64,000 nucleotides of DNA from Pirellula sp. (GCA_013822735.1 PNKZ01000004.1:124001-188000), one strand, 5' to 3'. Numbered from the stretch's first letter, positions 38,578-47,744 are shown. Numbers and translations are program-made. The notes: generated by a model from the letters alone, not told the origin.

Positions 38578-39462
38578 ATGCTGCTGAGCATGACCGGTTA
38601 CGGCGAAGCCCATCGGCGCGAGGCGGACCTTTCGGTCGGCGTCGAAGTGCGCACGATCAACAACCGCTACTTCAAGCTGAACGTGAAGTGCGGCGAAGGT
38701 TACAACGTGCTCGAGAGCGAGATCGAGCAGACCGTGCGCGACCAGATTCGCCGCGGCACGGTGCAGATCGCATTGAAGATCGATCGCCTCACCGCGGCCG
38801 ACGATTACGTGATCAACCGCAGCGTGCTGGCCGGCTATCGCGAGCAGCTGCAATCGCTCTACGACGAATGGCACGTCGTCGAACAGGTGCCGCTGGAGAC
38901 CTTGCTCGAACTGCCGGGAGTGGTGACCGAGAACCCGAACCGCACGACCGACGTGATGGCGCAGTGGCCGACGATCCGCGAGACGCTCGTGGCCGCGATG
39001 CAGAACCTCGCCAAGATGCGCGCGGACGAAGGGCGCAACATGGCCGCGGACTTGCGTCAGAACTGCGCCGCGATTGCCGCGGAACTTACGAAGGTCGAAG
39101 CCCGCGCGCCGCAGACGGCCGAACATTATCGCAAGCGGCTCACGGAGCGCGTGCAAGCGGCGTTGTCGGAACATCAGATCACGCTCAACGCATCGGACCT
39201 GTTGAAGGAAGTGGCCGTCTATAGCGACCGCGCCGACATCAGCGAAGAGATCGTGCGGCTGAGAAGCCATCTCGACCAGTTTGAGAAGTTCGTGCAAGCC
39301 GACGAAAGCGCAGGCCGGAAGCTGGAGTTTCTCACGCAGGAAATGTTCCGCGAGATCAACACGATCGGCTCGAAGGCGAACGACGTCGAGATCTCGCGCT
39401 ACGTGATCGAGATCAAGACGGCGGTCGAACGGATTCGCGAAATGATCCAAAACGTCGAGTAA
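38578..39462 (+). CDS. yicC: YicC/YloC family endoribonuclease
   Basis: The 294-residue protein begins MLLSMTGYGEAHRREAD, the YicC signature, and contains VRTINNRYFKLNVKCGEGY. The C-terminal DUF1732 block has DQFEKFVQADESAGRKLEFLTQEM and EINTIGSKANDVEISRYVIEIKT. Members are endoribonucleases taking part in RNA decay. It heads a cluster with gmk, rpoZ, coaC and coaB, an order often conserved in bacteria. The alternative ATG at 38590 would give MTGYG directly. Confidence 0.95.
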   Translation: MLLSMTGYGEAHRREADLSVGVEVRTINNRYFKLNVKCGEGYNVLESEIEQTVRDQIRRGTVQIALKIDRLTAADDYVINRSVLAGYREQLQSLYDEWHVVEQVPLETLLELPGVVTENPNRTTDVMAQWPTIRETLVAAMQNLAKMRADEGRNMAADLRQNCAAIAAELTKVEARAPQTAEHYRKRLTERVQAALSEHQITLNASDLLKEVAVYSDRADISEEIVRLRSHLDQFEKFVQADESAGRKLEFLTQEMFREINTIGSKANDVEISRYVIEIKTAVERIREMIQNVE

Positions 39463-39512
39463 GCGTCGCCTAGCTGACGTAGATCAAGATACCCACGGGC
39501 AAACCAACGCAA

Positions 39513-40109
39513 ATGTCGCAAAGCGCGGGCCACACGCCGCCGCAGGCCGGTAAGCTGATCGTGATCTCAGGCCCTTCGGGCGCCGGGAAAACGACGCTGC
39601 TGAAGCGGATGTACGCGCAGTGCGAAGGTCCGCTGGTCGCTTCGGTTTCAGCGACCACGCGCCGCCCGCGCCCCGGAGAAGTCGACGGCACGGACTACCA
39701 TTTCCTCAGGCCGGAAGAATTCCGCCGGCGACGGGAAACGGGCGATTTCTTGGAATGTTTCGAGGTTTACGGTCGCGGCGACTGGTACGGCACGCTCCGC
39801 AGCGAGGTGGCCCCTCGTCTTGCCGCGGGGAAATGGGTAGTATTAGAGATTGATGTTCAGGGGACGCTTGCCGTCTTGGAGCACTACCCCGACGCGCTGA
39901 CGATCTTCGTGCAGCCCGAATCCATTGAAGAGTTAGACCGGCGACTGACGGCTCGGGGCACCGAAACCCGAGAGGCGATTGAACGGCGATTAGAAGTGGC
40001 GCGACGTGAGATGGTCGCAGCCGACCGTTATCGCTACCGCGTGACCAACGACGATCTAGACGCCGCCGTAGCCCGGCTTTGTGAAATACTTTCGAATTCC
40101 GATTCTTGA
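39513..40109 (+). CDS. gmk: Guanylate kinase
   Basis: This 198-residue enzyme phosphorylates GMP to GDP with ATP. The P-loop GPSGAGKT lies at residues 20-27. GMP-binding landmarks follow: SVSATTRRPRPGEVDGTDYHF, FLECFEVYGRGDWYGT and LEIDVQGTLAV. The lid region (RRLTARGTETREAIERRL) and the end with YRYRVTNDDLDAAV are as expected. The gap to rpoZ is 18 bases, so the two are co-transcribed. Confidence 0.97.
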   Translation: MSQSAGHTPPQAGKLIVISGPSGAGKTTLLKRMYAQCEGPLVASVSATTRRPRPGEVDGTDYHFLRPEEFRRRRETGDFLECFEVYGRGDWYGTLRSEVAPRLAAGKWVVLEIDVQGTLAVLEHYPDALTIFVQPESIEELDRRLTARGTETREAIERRLEVARREMVAADRYRYRVTNDDLDAAVARLCEILSNSDS

Positions 40110-40127
40110 GTCCTGGAGGATAGTTGC

Positions 40128-40391
40128 ATGATTGACGCACTTCGTGAAGAAGGCATCGTGAACAAGGTCGGCGGTCGCTTCAAGCTTTCGACGCTGATCC
40201 AGAAGCGACTCGTCGCGCTCAATGCCGGCGCTCGGCCGCTCGTCGAGGTGCACACGAACGACAAGATGCAAATCGTCATCGCGGAAATCATCAACGACAA
40301 GATTTCGCTCGATACGTCGGGCAACCTGCGCGTCACCGGCGCGAGCGACGCCGCGGGCGGACCTCCGGAACTCGACCTCAACGCGCTGTAA
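40128..40391 (+). CDS. rpoZ: RNA polymerase omega subunit
   Basis: This 87-residue protein has the omega pattern: [25 protein letters not shown], followed by the helix with [15 protein letters not shown]. Omega stabilises the beta-prime subunit and in many bacteria helps form the (p)ppGpp site. The position directly after gmk is classical and supports the call despite the short length. A GGAGG ribosome binding site (in CTGGAGGATAG) precedes the ATG. Confidence 0.9.
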   Translation: MIDALREEGIVNKVGGRFKLSTLIQKRLVALNAGARPLVEVHTNDKMQIVIAEIINDKISLDTSGNLRVTGASDAAGGPPELDLNAL

Positions 40392-40421
40392 ACCCGACTC
40401 TTTCCACCAACAGGCGGCAGC

Positions 40422-40967
40422 ATGACGGTTGCGGGGCGAGAGATCGTCGTCGGAGTCACCGGAGGCATTGCCGCCTTTAAGACCGCCGCGCTCGTCAGCA
40501 AGCTTGTGCAAGACGGCGCGGGGGTGAGCGTCGTGATGACCGACGCCGCCTGCCGCTTCATCGGTCCGCCGACGTTTGAAGCTCTCACCGGCCGGCCCGT
40601 CTATCGCACAGTGTTCGACAACGCCGAATTTCCGCTCGGCGCGCACATCGGCCTCGCGGAAAAGGCGCAGCTGCTTTGCATCGCGCCGGCCACCGCCGAC
40701 TTCCTCGCCAAGGCCGCACACGGCATGGCCGACGATCTGCTCAGCACGCTCTATCTCGCGTTCGGCGGACGCGTGCTCATGGCCCCCGCGATGAACACGC
40801 AAATGTGGGCCGCTCCCGCCGTGGCCCGCAACGTCGCGCAACTTCGCACCGATGGTGTGACCGTCGTCGATCCCGGCGAAGGCTGGCTCAGCTGCCGCAC
40901 GAAGGGAGCCGGCCGCATGGCGGAGCCGGAAGCGATCCGCGCCGCCATTGAGAAAGCGCTGGGCTAG
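40422..40967 (+). CDS. coaC: Phosphopantothenoylcysteine decarboxylase (CoaC, stand-alone)
   Basis: This 181-residue flavoprotein removes CO2 from phosphopantothenoylcysteine in coenzyme A synthesis. The flavin loop GVTGGIAAFKTAALV, catalytic His75 (GAHIGLAEKA), the substrate clamp APAMNTQMW at 121-129 and catalytic Cys158 (LSCRTKGAGRM) are all present. Most bacteria fuse this domain to the ligase CoaB (Dfp); here the ligase is a separate gene starting 9 bases later. The two products presumably still work as a complex. Confidence 0.94.
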   Translation: MTVAGREIVVGVTGGIAAFKTAALVSKLVQDGAGVSVVMTDAACRFIGPPTFEALTGRPVYRTVFDNAEFPLGAHIGLAEKAQLLCIAPATADFLAKAAHGMADDLLSTLYLAFGGRVLMAPAMNTQMWAAPAVARNVAQLRTDGVTVVDPGEGWLSCRTKGAGRMAEPEAIRAAIEKALG

Positions 40968-40976
40968 TCGCGCTTC

Positions 40977-41621
40977 ATGGCACGCATTCTCTTCACTTCC
41001 GGGCCGACGCGGCAATATCTCGACCCCGTACGTTACCTGACGAACGCCTCCAGCGGGCGAATGGGCCTCGCGCTGGTCGAAGCCGCGCTCGCCGCCGGCC
41101 ATGAAGCGGTCGTCGTCAGCGGACCGGTTGAAATCACCTACCCCACGGCGGCTCGCGTCATCCCGGTGCTCACGACCGACGAGATGCTCGCCGCGGCCCG
41201 TGACGAGTTTCCGCATTGCGACGGGCTGATCGGCGTCGCCGCTCCCTGCGATTACAAGCCGACTAAAGTCGAAGACCACAAGATCGCGAAAACCGGCGAA
41301 CCGCTGACGCTGCAACTCATCGAAACGCCCGACATCGTCGCGACGCTCGGTAACGAGCGATTGCAGCAAGGTTCGCCGCAATGGGTCGTCGGCTTCGCGC
41401 TTGAAACCGACGACCGACACTTCCGCGCCGTCACCAAGCTGCAAAAGAAAAGCTGCGACCTCATCGTGCTCAACGGGCCCGAGGCGATGAACTCGCTCAC
41501 GAACGACGTCGAAATCCTCGACCGCACGGGCGCGGTCGTCGCAAAGTTCCAAGGCTCGAAGGGGGACGTCGCCCAAGGAATCTTCGGCGAGATTCAAGCC
41601 CGGCTCATTCGCACGCGCTAG
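40977..41621 (+). CDS. coaB: Phosphopantothenate-cysteine ligase (CoaB, stand-alone)
   Basis: The 214-residue protein corresponds to the C-terminal half of Dfp. It joins cysteine to 4-phosphopantothenate. The start ARILFTSGPTRQYLDPVRYLTNASSGRMG is the nucleotide-binding signature. AAPCDYKPTKVEDHKIAK is a variant of the usual AVADYRP-KIKK block. WVVGFALETDD and CDLIVLNGPEAMNS complete the family motifs. It ends the yicC-gmk-rpoZ-coaC-coaB cluster, 6 bases from the stop of a convergent gene. Confidence 0.94.
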   Translation: MARILFTSGPTRQYLDPVRYLTNASSGRMGLALVEAALAAGHEAVVVSGPVEITYPTAARVIPVLTTDEMLAAARDEFPHCDGLIGVAAPCDYKPTKVEDHKIAKTGEPLTLQLIETPDIVATLGNERLQQGSPQWVVGFALETDDRHFRAVTKLQKKSCDLIVLNGPEAMNSLTNDVEILDRTGAVVAKFQGSKGDVAQGIFGEIQARLIRTR

Positions 41622-41627
41622 CTTCGC

Positions 41628-42965
41628 CTAATCCGGCCGGCCGTTGGGCAGCGGCACGTCGCGAAACGTAATCAGCACGTCGCGCTGCGAACGAACACGC
41701 GGATAGGCGAACTTGAGCTTCGTCGGCTTGCTCTCCGTTCCCTCGCCGACAAACGTCAGCTTCATCCGAGCGCCGTCGCTATCAAAGGAGTTTGTTTGCG
41801 CTTGTTTGCGGAACGGCACGCCCGCCTGATCGATAAGTTCGATTTCGTTCTCTTGAAAAAACGCTTCCTGCGGATCGCCGATCATCACTTCGCGGAGCAG
41901 CAGCAGCGAAAGCTCGCAGCGTTGTCCCGGCCCGTGATCCATCGATTCCACTCGGAGCTCCACGTCGTCTTGGTAATGCGGCGTCGCCGCCGTAAAATCG
42001 TCGACTTCCAAAGTCGCCATATCGCCCACGGCGATCAGCCCCCACTTGAGCGTGAGCGTGTCGAACTTCGTCGCCGCCGTCGCCGGGGGATGCAGGCGAA
42101 GCGTCATCGTCAGTTGTCGGGCTCCGCCGCCGGCGATGTTCCAGCCCGTGGTGCTTGGTTGTGTCGAGGCGACGTTCGTCCCGACGTTCGTGATCGCCGA
42201 CACCAGCTCCGCTTGCGAACGGTACGCGGTCAAACGAAACCGATCTTCCCAGATCATCTGCAAGTTCACTTGAAACGTGTGCGACTTGTCGCTGCGCGCC
42301 GCCTCGTAGTCGAGCTCTTCCGTGAAGGCCCGTCGCGCGGAAAGAATCTGCGCACGGATCGGTCCGGCGTAGGCCGTCGGATATTGCCCCGGCTTGCCGA
42401 CCGAGAGCACCATGCCCGGCTCGCGCGGATCGAAATGCGGCCGCAGCCGGTTGCCGGTGCGGCGGCAGATATCATCAATCGCCGGCCAAAATTCGCCGTC
42501 GCCGTAAGCCGCGTTAATCGACTTGTCGTCGAAGTTGCCGTATTGGTCGCCGAGCAACACGTGGTTGCCCGTTTGTCGCACTAGCGCCTCCACGGCTGCC
42601 GAAGCCGGCGCCGAGGGGGCCGTGTATTGAAACTTCCCGGCCTGCCACAACTCTTCCGCCGCGAGCCGACGCAAGAGTTCCTTAGCCCTGATGCGCACTT
42701 CCGGATTGTCGCTCTTCGCGGCCGTTTCGAGTTCGCCGCGTGCGGCGGAGCCGAGCTTCGCCAATTGTTCGTCGGCCAGCATCCGTTGCTGGTAATTGTC
42801 GGCGCCGAGGTCGCTCACCAAACGGGCGACGAGCGGCACCTGGCCCGGGGAAGCCGATTCCGCGGACGGTTCCGCGCCAAAGACCCCAGCGACGAACGCG
42901 TGGGAAAAGACGATCAGGCAGGCGCTCAGCGCCAACCCGATAAACTTGAGAACGCGGCCCTGCAT
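41628..42965 (-). CDS. Secreted HEAT-like protein, planctomycete hypothetical
   Basis: The 445-residue protein has a signal peptide or anchor (VLKFIGLALSACLIVFSHAFVA). Residues 45-105 form HEAT-like helices (VARLVSDLGADNYQQRMLADEQL, NPEVRIRAKELLRRLAAEE). After that comes a mainly beta-rich region of about 320 residues without a recognisable motif. It contains YGDGEFWPAIDDICRRTG, a segment seen in planctomycete hypothetical proteins that predict substrate-like binding domains. No enzyme residues are recognised. It is flanked by coaB (convergent) and a long divergent gap. Confidence 0.8.
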   Translation of the reverse strand: MQGRVLKFIGLALSACLIVFSHAFVAGVFGAEPSAESASPGQVPLVARLVSDLGADNYQQRMLADEQLAKLGSAARGELETAAKSDNPEVRIRAKELLRRLAAEELWQAGKFQYTAPSAPASAAVEALVRQTGNHVLLGDQYGNFDDKSINAAYGDGEFWPAIDDICRRTGNRLRPHFDPREPGMVLSVGKPGQYPTAYAGPIRAQILSARRAFTEELDYEAARSDKSHTFQVNLQMIWEDRFRLTAYRSQAELVSAITNVGTNVASTQPSTTGWNIAGGGARQLTMTLRLHPPATAATKFDTLTLKWGLIAVGDMATLEVDDFTAATPHYQDDVELRVESMDHGPGQRCELSLLLLREVMIGDPQEAFFQENEIELIDQAGVPFRKQAQTNSFDSDGARMKLTFVGEGTESKPTKLKFAYPRVRSQRDVLITFRDVPLPNGRPD

Positions 42966-43244
42966 CGGCAGTTCCTCCGTTGAGTTCGAGTTCCTTCTCG
43001 AACCGTGCGGCAGACCCGAGTCTCAAGGGTGCGCATCGGAGGAGCGTTCGGGACTAGCAAAACGTACCGAGGGTCGTTAGAACCGGGTTCGTTTTTCGCG
43101 GGCCTGCTCACGCTAGGTTGAAGAGGTTACGTAGCTCTGCTTATACCGTCAAGATCGGTTGGCGGAGTAATGCTAGCCGAAAGTTTCTATAACTTATCCG
43201 TTCGGTATTCCGCATGAATGCAAGCAGTCGCGCATAGTGCAAAC

Positions 43245-43265
43245 CCCCGGAGACAAGCTCCGGGG
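43245..43265. repeat. GC-rich hairpin
   Basis: CCCCGGAG-ACAAG-CTCCGGGG is a perfect 8-bp stem located between divergent genes. No T-run follows on either strand, so it is not a clear terminator. Confidence 0.7.
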
Positions 43266-43293
43266 CTAAATAAGGGAACGCTCGCTCGCCACC

Positions 43294-43313
43294 CGCCACT
43301 CATCACTCGCCAC
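43294..43313 (+). repeat. Leader repeat upstream of the PfkB kinase gene
   Basis: CGCCACTCATCACTCGCCAC ends 16 bases before the kinase start codon. It matches the coding-strand leader of clpB at 19 of 20 positions in the same orientation. Confidence 0.7.
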
Positions 43314-43329
43314 CTCCTACTCCCCTTCC

Positions 43330-44283
43330 ATGTCTCACGAATGTCTTAGCGTCGGCGTCCTCGTGGCCGACCACATGTGCGCCCCGCTCGATCGCATGCC
43401 TAAGCAGGGTGAACTTCTCGTCACCGACCAACTCCTGCTGACGATCGGCGGCTGCGCGTCGAACGCGGCCATGGACTTGGCCCGAGTCGGCGTCGACGTC
43501 GGCGTCATCGGGTGCGTGGGGGCCGACGCCTTCGGCCAGTTCATCATCGACACGCTCCGGCATGCCGGAGCCGACACGCAGTTGGTCCGCCGCCTCGACG
43601 ACGTCGGCACGTCGGCCACGCTCATCGTCAACATCAAGGGAGAAGATCGCCGCTTCATCCACACGCTCGGCGCCAACGCGAAGCTTACGGCCGCCGACAT
43701 TCCTTGGGACGAAGTACGCCGCTCCAAGATTCTGTACGTCGGCGGCTATCTGCTCATGCCGGCGCTCGAACAAATGGAACTGGCCGAACTATTCAACGCC
43801 GCGCGCAAAGCAGGAGTGACGACCGTTCTCGACGTTGTCCTTCCGGGCCCCGGCGATTATTGGCATCGACTGGAAAAGCTCCTACCGCATACCGATGTTT
43901 TCCTGCCGAACACGGACGAATCGGCCGTGCTCACCGGCTTGGATGATCCCAAGGCGCAGGCCGAGCGTTTCTTCGCGGCAGGGGCCGATACCGTCGTCAT
44001 CACCTGCGGCGGCGAAGGCACCTATCTGCGATCGCGTGATCAGAAACTGTTTGCCGAAGTGTTTCGTTTTCCGTTCGTCGGCGGTACGGGAGCGGGCGAT
44101 GCGTTCGACGCCGGCTACATCACCGGACTACTGCAAGGGCTCGGACCGGAAGAGTGCTTGGCCTGGGGAAGCGCGCTAGGCGGCAGCTGTGTCCGGTCGA
44201 TCAGCGCTACCGACGGCGTCTTCACGCGCGAGGAAACGGAAGCCTATCTCCACGAACATCCGCTCAAAGTCAGCCGCTGGTGA
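43330..44283 (+). CDS. PfkB-family carbohydrate kinase
   Basis: This 317-residue ribokinase-fold enzyme phosphorylates a sugar or nucleoside with ATP. The N-terminal substrate site includes LLLTIGGCASNAAMDLARVG. The second PfkB signature is VGGTGAGDAFDAGYITGLLQG, with the catalytic Asp at residue 257. VFLPNTDESAVLTG gives the conserved N-x-x-E block. The substrate cannot be assigned. It lacks an obvious ribosome binding site and has the repeat leader described at 43294. It is followed by palindromic element A, copy 2. Confidence 0.93.
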   Translation: MSHECLSVGVLVADHMCAPLDRMPKQGELLVTDQLLLTIGGCASNAAMDLARVGVDVGVIGCVGADAFGQFIIDTLRHAGADTQLVRRLDDVGTSATLIVNIKGEDRRFIHTLGANAKLTAADIPWDEVRRSKILYVGGYLLMPALEQMELAELFNAARKAGVTTVLDVVLPGPGDYWHRLEKLLPHTDVFLPNTDESAVLTGLDDPKAQAERFFAAGADTVVITCGGEGTYLRSRDQKLFAEVFRFPFVGGTGAGDAFDAGYITGLLQGLGPEECLAWGSALGGSCVRSISATDGVFTREETEAYLHEHPLKVSRW

Positions 44284-44290
44284 TGCCTCA

Positions 44291-44361
44291 GCGAGCGGCA
44301 GGGTTTATCCCTGCCGTCTGTTGCTCAAGTCAGACGGCGGGAATATACTCCGCCGCTCGCT
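44291..44361. repeat. Palindromic element family A, copy 2
   Basis: The left arm GCGAGCGGCAGGGTTTATCC (44291-44310) and the degenerate right arm ending CCGCCGCTCGC at about 44361 enclose the inner inverted pair CTGCCGTCTG/CAGACGGCGG. It lies between the convergent kinase and DUF456 genes. Confidence 0.85.
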
Positions 44362-44376
44362 GATCCGAGATATTCA

Positions 44377-44913
44377 TCAGTGCAGCACCGCGGAGCACAT
44401 CGCCACGGCCGCCATCATCGAGGCGACGCAAATCTTCACGAGCGAGCCGACGAGCCGTCCCCACATCGCCGCGTTGCCCACCTTCAAAGCCTGATCGACT
44501 TCGCGCCCCTTCCATAGCTCGCCGAGAATGGCGCCCCCTAACGCTCCCACGCAGGCGCCGATCACGGTGCCGACGATGGGAATCGGAATTAGCCCGGTGA
44601 AGAAGAAGGCGCCGATCACGGAGCCGACGATCGCCAAGAGCGCGCTACGTCGACTCCCCCCGAGCTTCTTCACGCCGGCGGCCGCCGACAACGTCTCTAG
44701 CACTTCCCCCAGAATCGCTAGCGCCAGCAATACGGCGAGCGTCTCTAAGCTGATATCCCAGCGGCTCCCGTCGGGCGAGAGCCAAGCGTAGAGTCCCGCC
44801 GACACCAGAATCAACCATGTGCCGGGCAATGATGCCACGGTGAGCATCCAGCCGACGACGACCGCCGTCGCCAAGGCGGCGAACAGCAGGATTTGCACGA
44901 GCGAATCGGTCAT
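44377..44913 (-). CDS. DUF456 family membrane protein
   Basis: The 178-residue protein has about four hydrophobic segments. The family pattern is visible: an N-terminal span, the SLPGTWLILVSAGLYAWL stretch, ILGEVLETLSAAAGVKKLGGS, and the glycine-rich segment IPIPIVGTVIGACVGALGGAILGE. DUF456 proteins have no established function. The gene stands alone, with family A element beyond its stop codon. Confidence 0.88.
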   Translation of the reverse strand: MTDSLVQILLFAALATAVVVGWMLTVASLPGTWLILVSAGLYAWLSPDGSRWDISLETLAVLLALAILGEVLETLSAAAGVKKLGGSRRSALLAIVGSVIGAFFFTGLIPIPIVGTVIGACVGALGGAILGELWKGREVDQALKVGNAAMWGRLVGSLVKICVASMMAAVAMCSAVLH

Positions 44914-45100
44914 GGGATTCTCAGCAAGCGTAGTGACGACGCGACAGTCGCAATTCTTCGTACAACCGCTTCTCTAGGCAAGGCGTCGCCCGTTCGCAAT
45001 CGATTCCGGCGCGTGCGGCGCGTTGCAACCCTTCAAACTCCGCGCCTCGGCGGGTTAGACTAGACGAGAGCATAGCACCAGCGCGCCCGTCGTGGCGAGC

Positions 45101-47668
45101 ATGATCGCCCGGAGTCGTTCCGAGTTGGCCAAGTCGAAAAAAGCCCGTCGCATCGAACGCGAGCCGCAGCTCGAGGTCGCGCCGCCGCGCGCCGAAGCGT
45201 GGCGACGGCTCGCCGAACGCTTGCATCTGCGGTCGCTCGGCGTGCTCCTGCTCCTCGGCGTCGTCGGCTATTACACCTATCGCGAAAGCCTCTACGGCCG
45301 ATTCTTCTTCGACGACATTTTGGCCATCGAACAGAACCCGCACGTCTTTATCCTGGTCGAGCCGTCGACGCGCTGGCGGTGGTCGACCTGGAAGTATGCG
45401 GCCTCCGCGGAGCAAGACACACCGTTCGCGGGCCGACCGGTCGTCGCCTTGTCGTTCGCGCTCAACCATTGGTGGGCGACGGTGATGAGTCCCGCGGGCA
45501 TAGCCGACTTCCACGGCCTGCTCCCGCTCCATTACCCCTACTTTCACTATGTAAACCTTGGGCTGCATGTGCTCAGTGCCGCCCTACTCTATGCACTGAT
45601 CCGCCGTACGCTGTCGGCGCCCGTCTTCGGCGACCGCTTTCAAACGACTGCCTTCTCCTGGGCCGCGCTCGGCGCACTCGTGTGGCTCGTCCACCCGCTA
45701 AACACGGAAACCGTCGTCTACGTCACGCAGCGCACCGAGCAACTGATGTCGGTATTCCTCCTGCTCACGCTCTATAGCAGCAGCCGAGGTTCGGACGCCG
45801 GCGAGCGCAGGCAGCGCGTGGCTTGGCAGTCGCTGGCCGTCGTCTGCTGCGCGCTCGGCATGGCCTCGAAGGAAAACATGATCGCAGCGCCGTTGTTGGT
45901 CGCGGCCTACGATCGTGCGTTTCGGTATTCATCCTGGCGCGATATGTTCCGCGAGCGAGGCTGGTTCTATGGTTGCCTAGCCGCCACTTGGTCGATTCTG
46001 TCGGCGATTATGCTCGCAGCGCCGCGCGGCAGTTCGGTCGGCTTCGATCACCGGCAATTTCCCTGGTACGACTATCTCATCACGCAATGCTGGTGCCTCG
46101 GACGCTACGTTTTCTTATCGCTCGTCCCGCTCGGCAACAAGCTCTGCGTCGACTACGGCCGCACGCCGGTACTCGATCCGGAGCACGTCGTGCCGGGGGC
46201 GCTCATGATCGCCGCCGCGCTGGCGACGACCGTTTGGGGCTGGCTACGTCGCCCTTGGGTCGGCTTCGTCGGGACGTGGTTCTTTTTCATCCTTGCCCCC
46301 ACGTCGAGTTTCGTGCCGATCGTCACCGAAATCGGCGCCGAACGGCGCATGTATCTGCCGCTCGTCGCCGTATTGGTTGCCGCCGCCGCGCTTGCCGCGG
46401 CAGCGTGGTCGGCGCTTCGTGCAAGCCCCGCTTCCGCCGAGCGCTCCACGCCGCGGCGACGGTTCACCTGGCAAACCGCCACGTTGTTTCTAATTGGGGT
46501 CGGCGCCGTCGTTGGACTGGCGCGCACCAGCCACGAGCGCAACAAAGTTTTTCTTGACGATCTGACGCTTTACCGCCACATCGTCGACGTGTTTCCGAAC
46601 AACGAACGCGGCGTGAGCAACTACGGCAAAATCCTGCTCGATCGCGGTGCGTTTGACGAAGGTCTCAAACTGTTCAATCGTGCCGTCATGCTCGATCCGC
46701 AATTTTCCGACGCCTTTTCCAACCGTTCGGTCGCCCGTTTCAGGCAGCGTCAAGGAAAGCGTCTCGACTTGGCGATTTCCGACTCGACCGAAGCCATTTG
46801 CTGGAACCGCTTCGACGTGAACGCCTTGAACAATCGAGGGCAGGCCTTCTACGACGCCGGGCTGTTCGATTTGGCCCGGGCCGACTTTTCGCGCGTCATT
46901 GAAATTATGCGGGGCCGCACCGACGCCTACATCAGCAGGGCCAACGTCGATATGGCGATCGCCCCGAAAGACCCGGTGCTGATGGCTTCGGCGCTCGACG
47001 ACATCGCCGCCGCGTTGCGCTATAATCCGTACTCGTTTCGGGCGTACATGCTGCAGGGAACGATTCTCAATAATCTCGATCGGCCGGCCGAAGCCGTCGC
47101 GGCGTTGGAAAGCTGTTTCACCAATTTCCGCCGCGAAGCGACGACGCTTGCACACAGCGCGGAAACAGCCCCGGCGTTAGCGGCCGCCGAGCGCGTGCTC
47201 GCGGAGGTCGACGAGCGGCGCGTCCCCTTGGCGCCGGCGATCACCGCCGCCCTCGAGCGGTTTCCCTACCGCAGTCGGCTCGCGCAGATTCTCAACGAGC
47301 GTGCCCGCGCTTATCGCTTGCTCGGCGAACAGCGCAAAGATGCCCGCGCGATTCACATGGCGCTCGACGATCTTTGTCGGGCGATCGTGTTCGATCCGCT
47401 TAACATTGCCCTCCACTTGGAACGGGCCGAACTCTACGGCAACATGAAACGCTACGGCGAAGCGTTCTTCGATTATCAGCAAGCGCTGAAGATGGAACCC
47501 GACAATCGGGAAGCCCTCCTGGCGCGCGGGCAATTGGCCGTTCGCCTACGCGACTACGCCACTGCGTGGCAAGATGCCAAACGACTACGCGACCTGGGAA
47601 CGCCGCTCGACGATGCGACGCTCGCCAACCTCCGACAACTCTCCGGCGGCGATTACCCGACGCCGTGA
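45101..47668 (+). CDS. Polytopic membrane protein with C-terminal TPR array (TMTC-like)
   Basis: From the ATG at 45101 the protein has 855 residues (a GTG at 45092 would add three). A basic N-terminus precedes ten or so membrane spans up to about residue 480, with acidic pair FFFDDILAIEQNP after the first span and WLVHPLNTETVVYVTQRTEQLMS, both typical of the TMTC-type GT-C glycosyltransferase-like family. Residues 490-840 are TPR units (FPNNERGVSNYGKILLDRGAFDEGLKLF, ALNNRGQAFYDAGLFDLARADF, RYGEAFFDYQQALKMEPDNREALLARGQLA). Eukaryotic TMTC proteins O-mannosylate cadherins; the bacterial role is unknown. It may glycosylate exported proteins. Confidence 0.85.
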   Translation: MIARSRSELAKSKKARRIEREPQLEVAPPRAEAWRRLAERLHLRSLGVLLLLGVVGYYTYRESLYGRFFFDDILAIEQNPHVFILVEPSTRWRWSTWKYAASAEQDTPFAGRPVVALSFALNHWWATVMSPAGIADFHGLLPLHYPYFHYVNLGLHVLSAALLYALIRRTLSAPVFGDRFQTTAFSWAALGALVWLVHPLNTETVVYVTQRTEQLMSVFLLLTLYSSSRGSDAGERRQRVAWQSLAVVCCALGMASKENMIAAPLLVAAYDRAFRYSSWRDMFRERGWFYGCLAATWSILSAIMLAAPRGSSVGFDHRQFPWYDYLITQCWCLGRYVFLSLVPLGNKLCVDYGRTPVLDPEHVVPGALMIAAALATTVWGWLRRPWVGFVGTWFFFILAPTSSFVPIVTEIGAERRMYLPLVAVLVAAAALAAAAWSALRASPASAERSTPRRRFTWQTATLFLIGVGAVVGLARTSHERNKVFLDDLTLYRHIVDVFPNNERGVSNYGKILLDRGAFDEGLKLFNRAVMLDPQFSDAFSNRSVARFRQRQGKRLDLAISDSTEAICWNRFDVNALNNRGQAFYDAGLFDLARADFSRVIEIMRGRTDAYISRANVDMAIAPKDPVLMASALDDIAAALRYNPYSFRAYMLQGTILNNLDRPAEAVAALESCFTNFRREATTLAHSAETAPALAAAERVLAEVDERRVPLAPAITAALERFPYRSRLAQILNERARAYRLLGEQRKDARAIHMALDDLCRAIVFDPLNIALHLERAELYGNMKRYGEAFFDYQQALKMEPDNREALLARGQLAVRLRDYATAWQDAKRLRDLGTPLDDATLANLRQLSGGDYPTP

Positions 47669-47744
47669 TTTCCCGGGGCCATTGCCCTTTCGGAATGATC
47701 GCCGCCGGTGGCAACCGCCGCGCCAATTCGGTATGCTACGCGGC

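Larger units (their letters stand above)
42966..43329. other. Divergent region upstream of the PfkB kinase gene
   Basis: No gene is seen in these 364 bases. A perfect hairpin CCCCGGAG-ACAAG-CTCCGGGG lies at 43245-43265, and the shared leader repeat at 43294-43313 sits just before the kinase gene. Promoters for both flanking genes should lie here but none is convincing. Confidence 0.45.
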
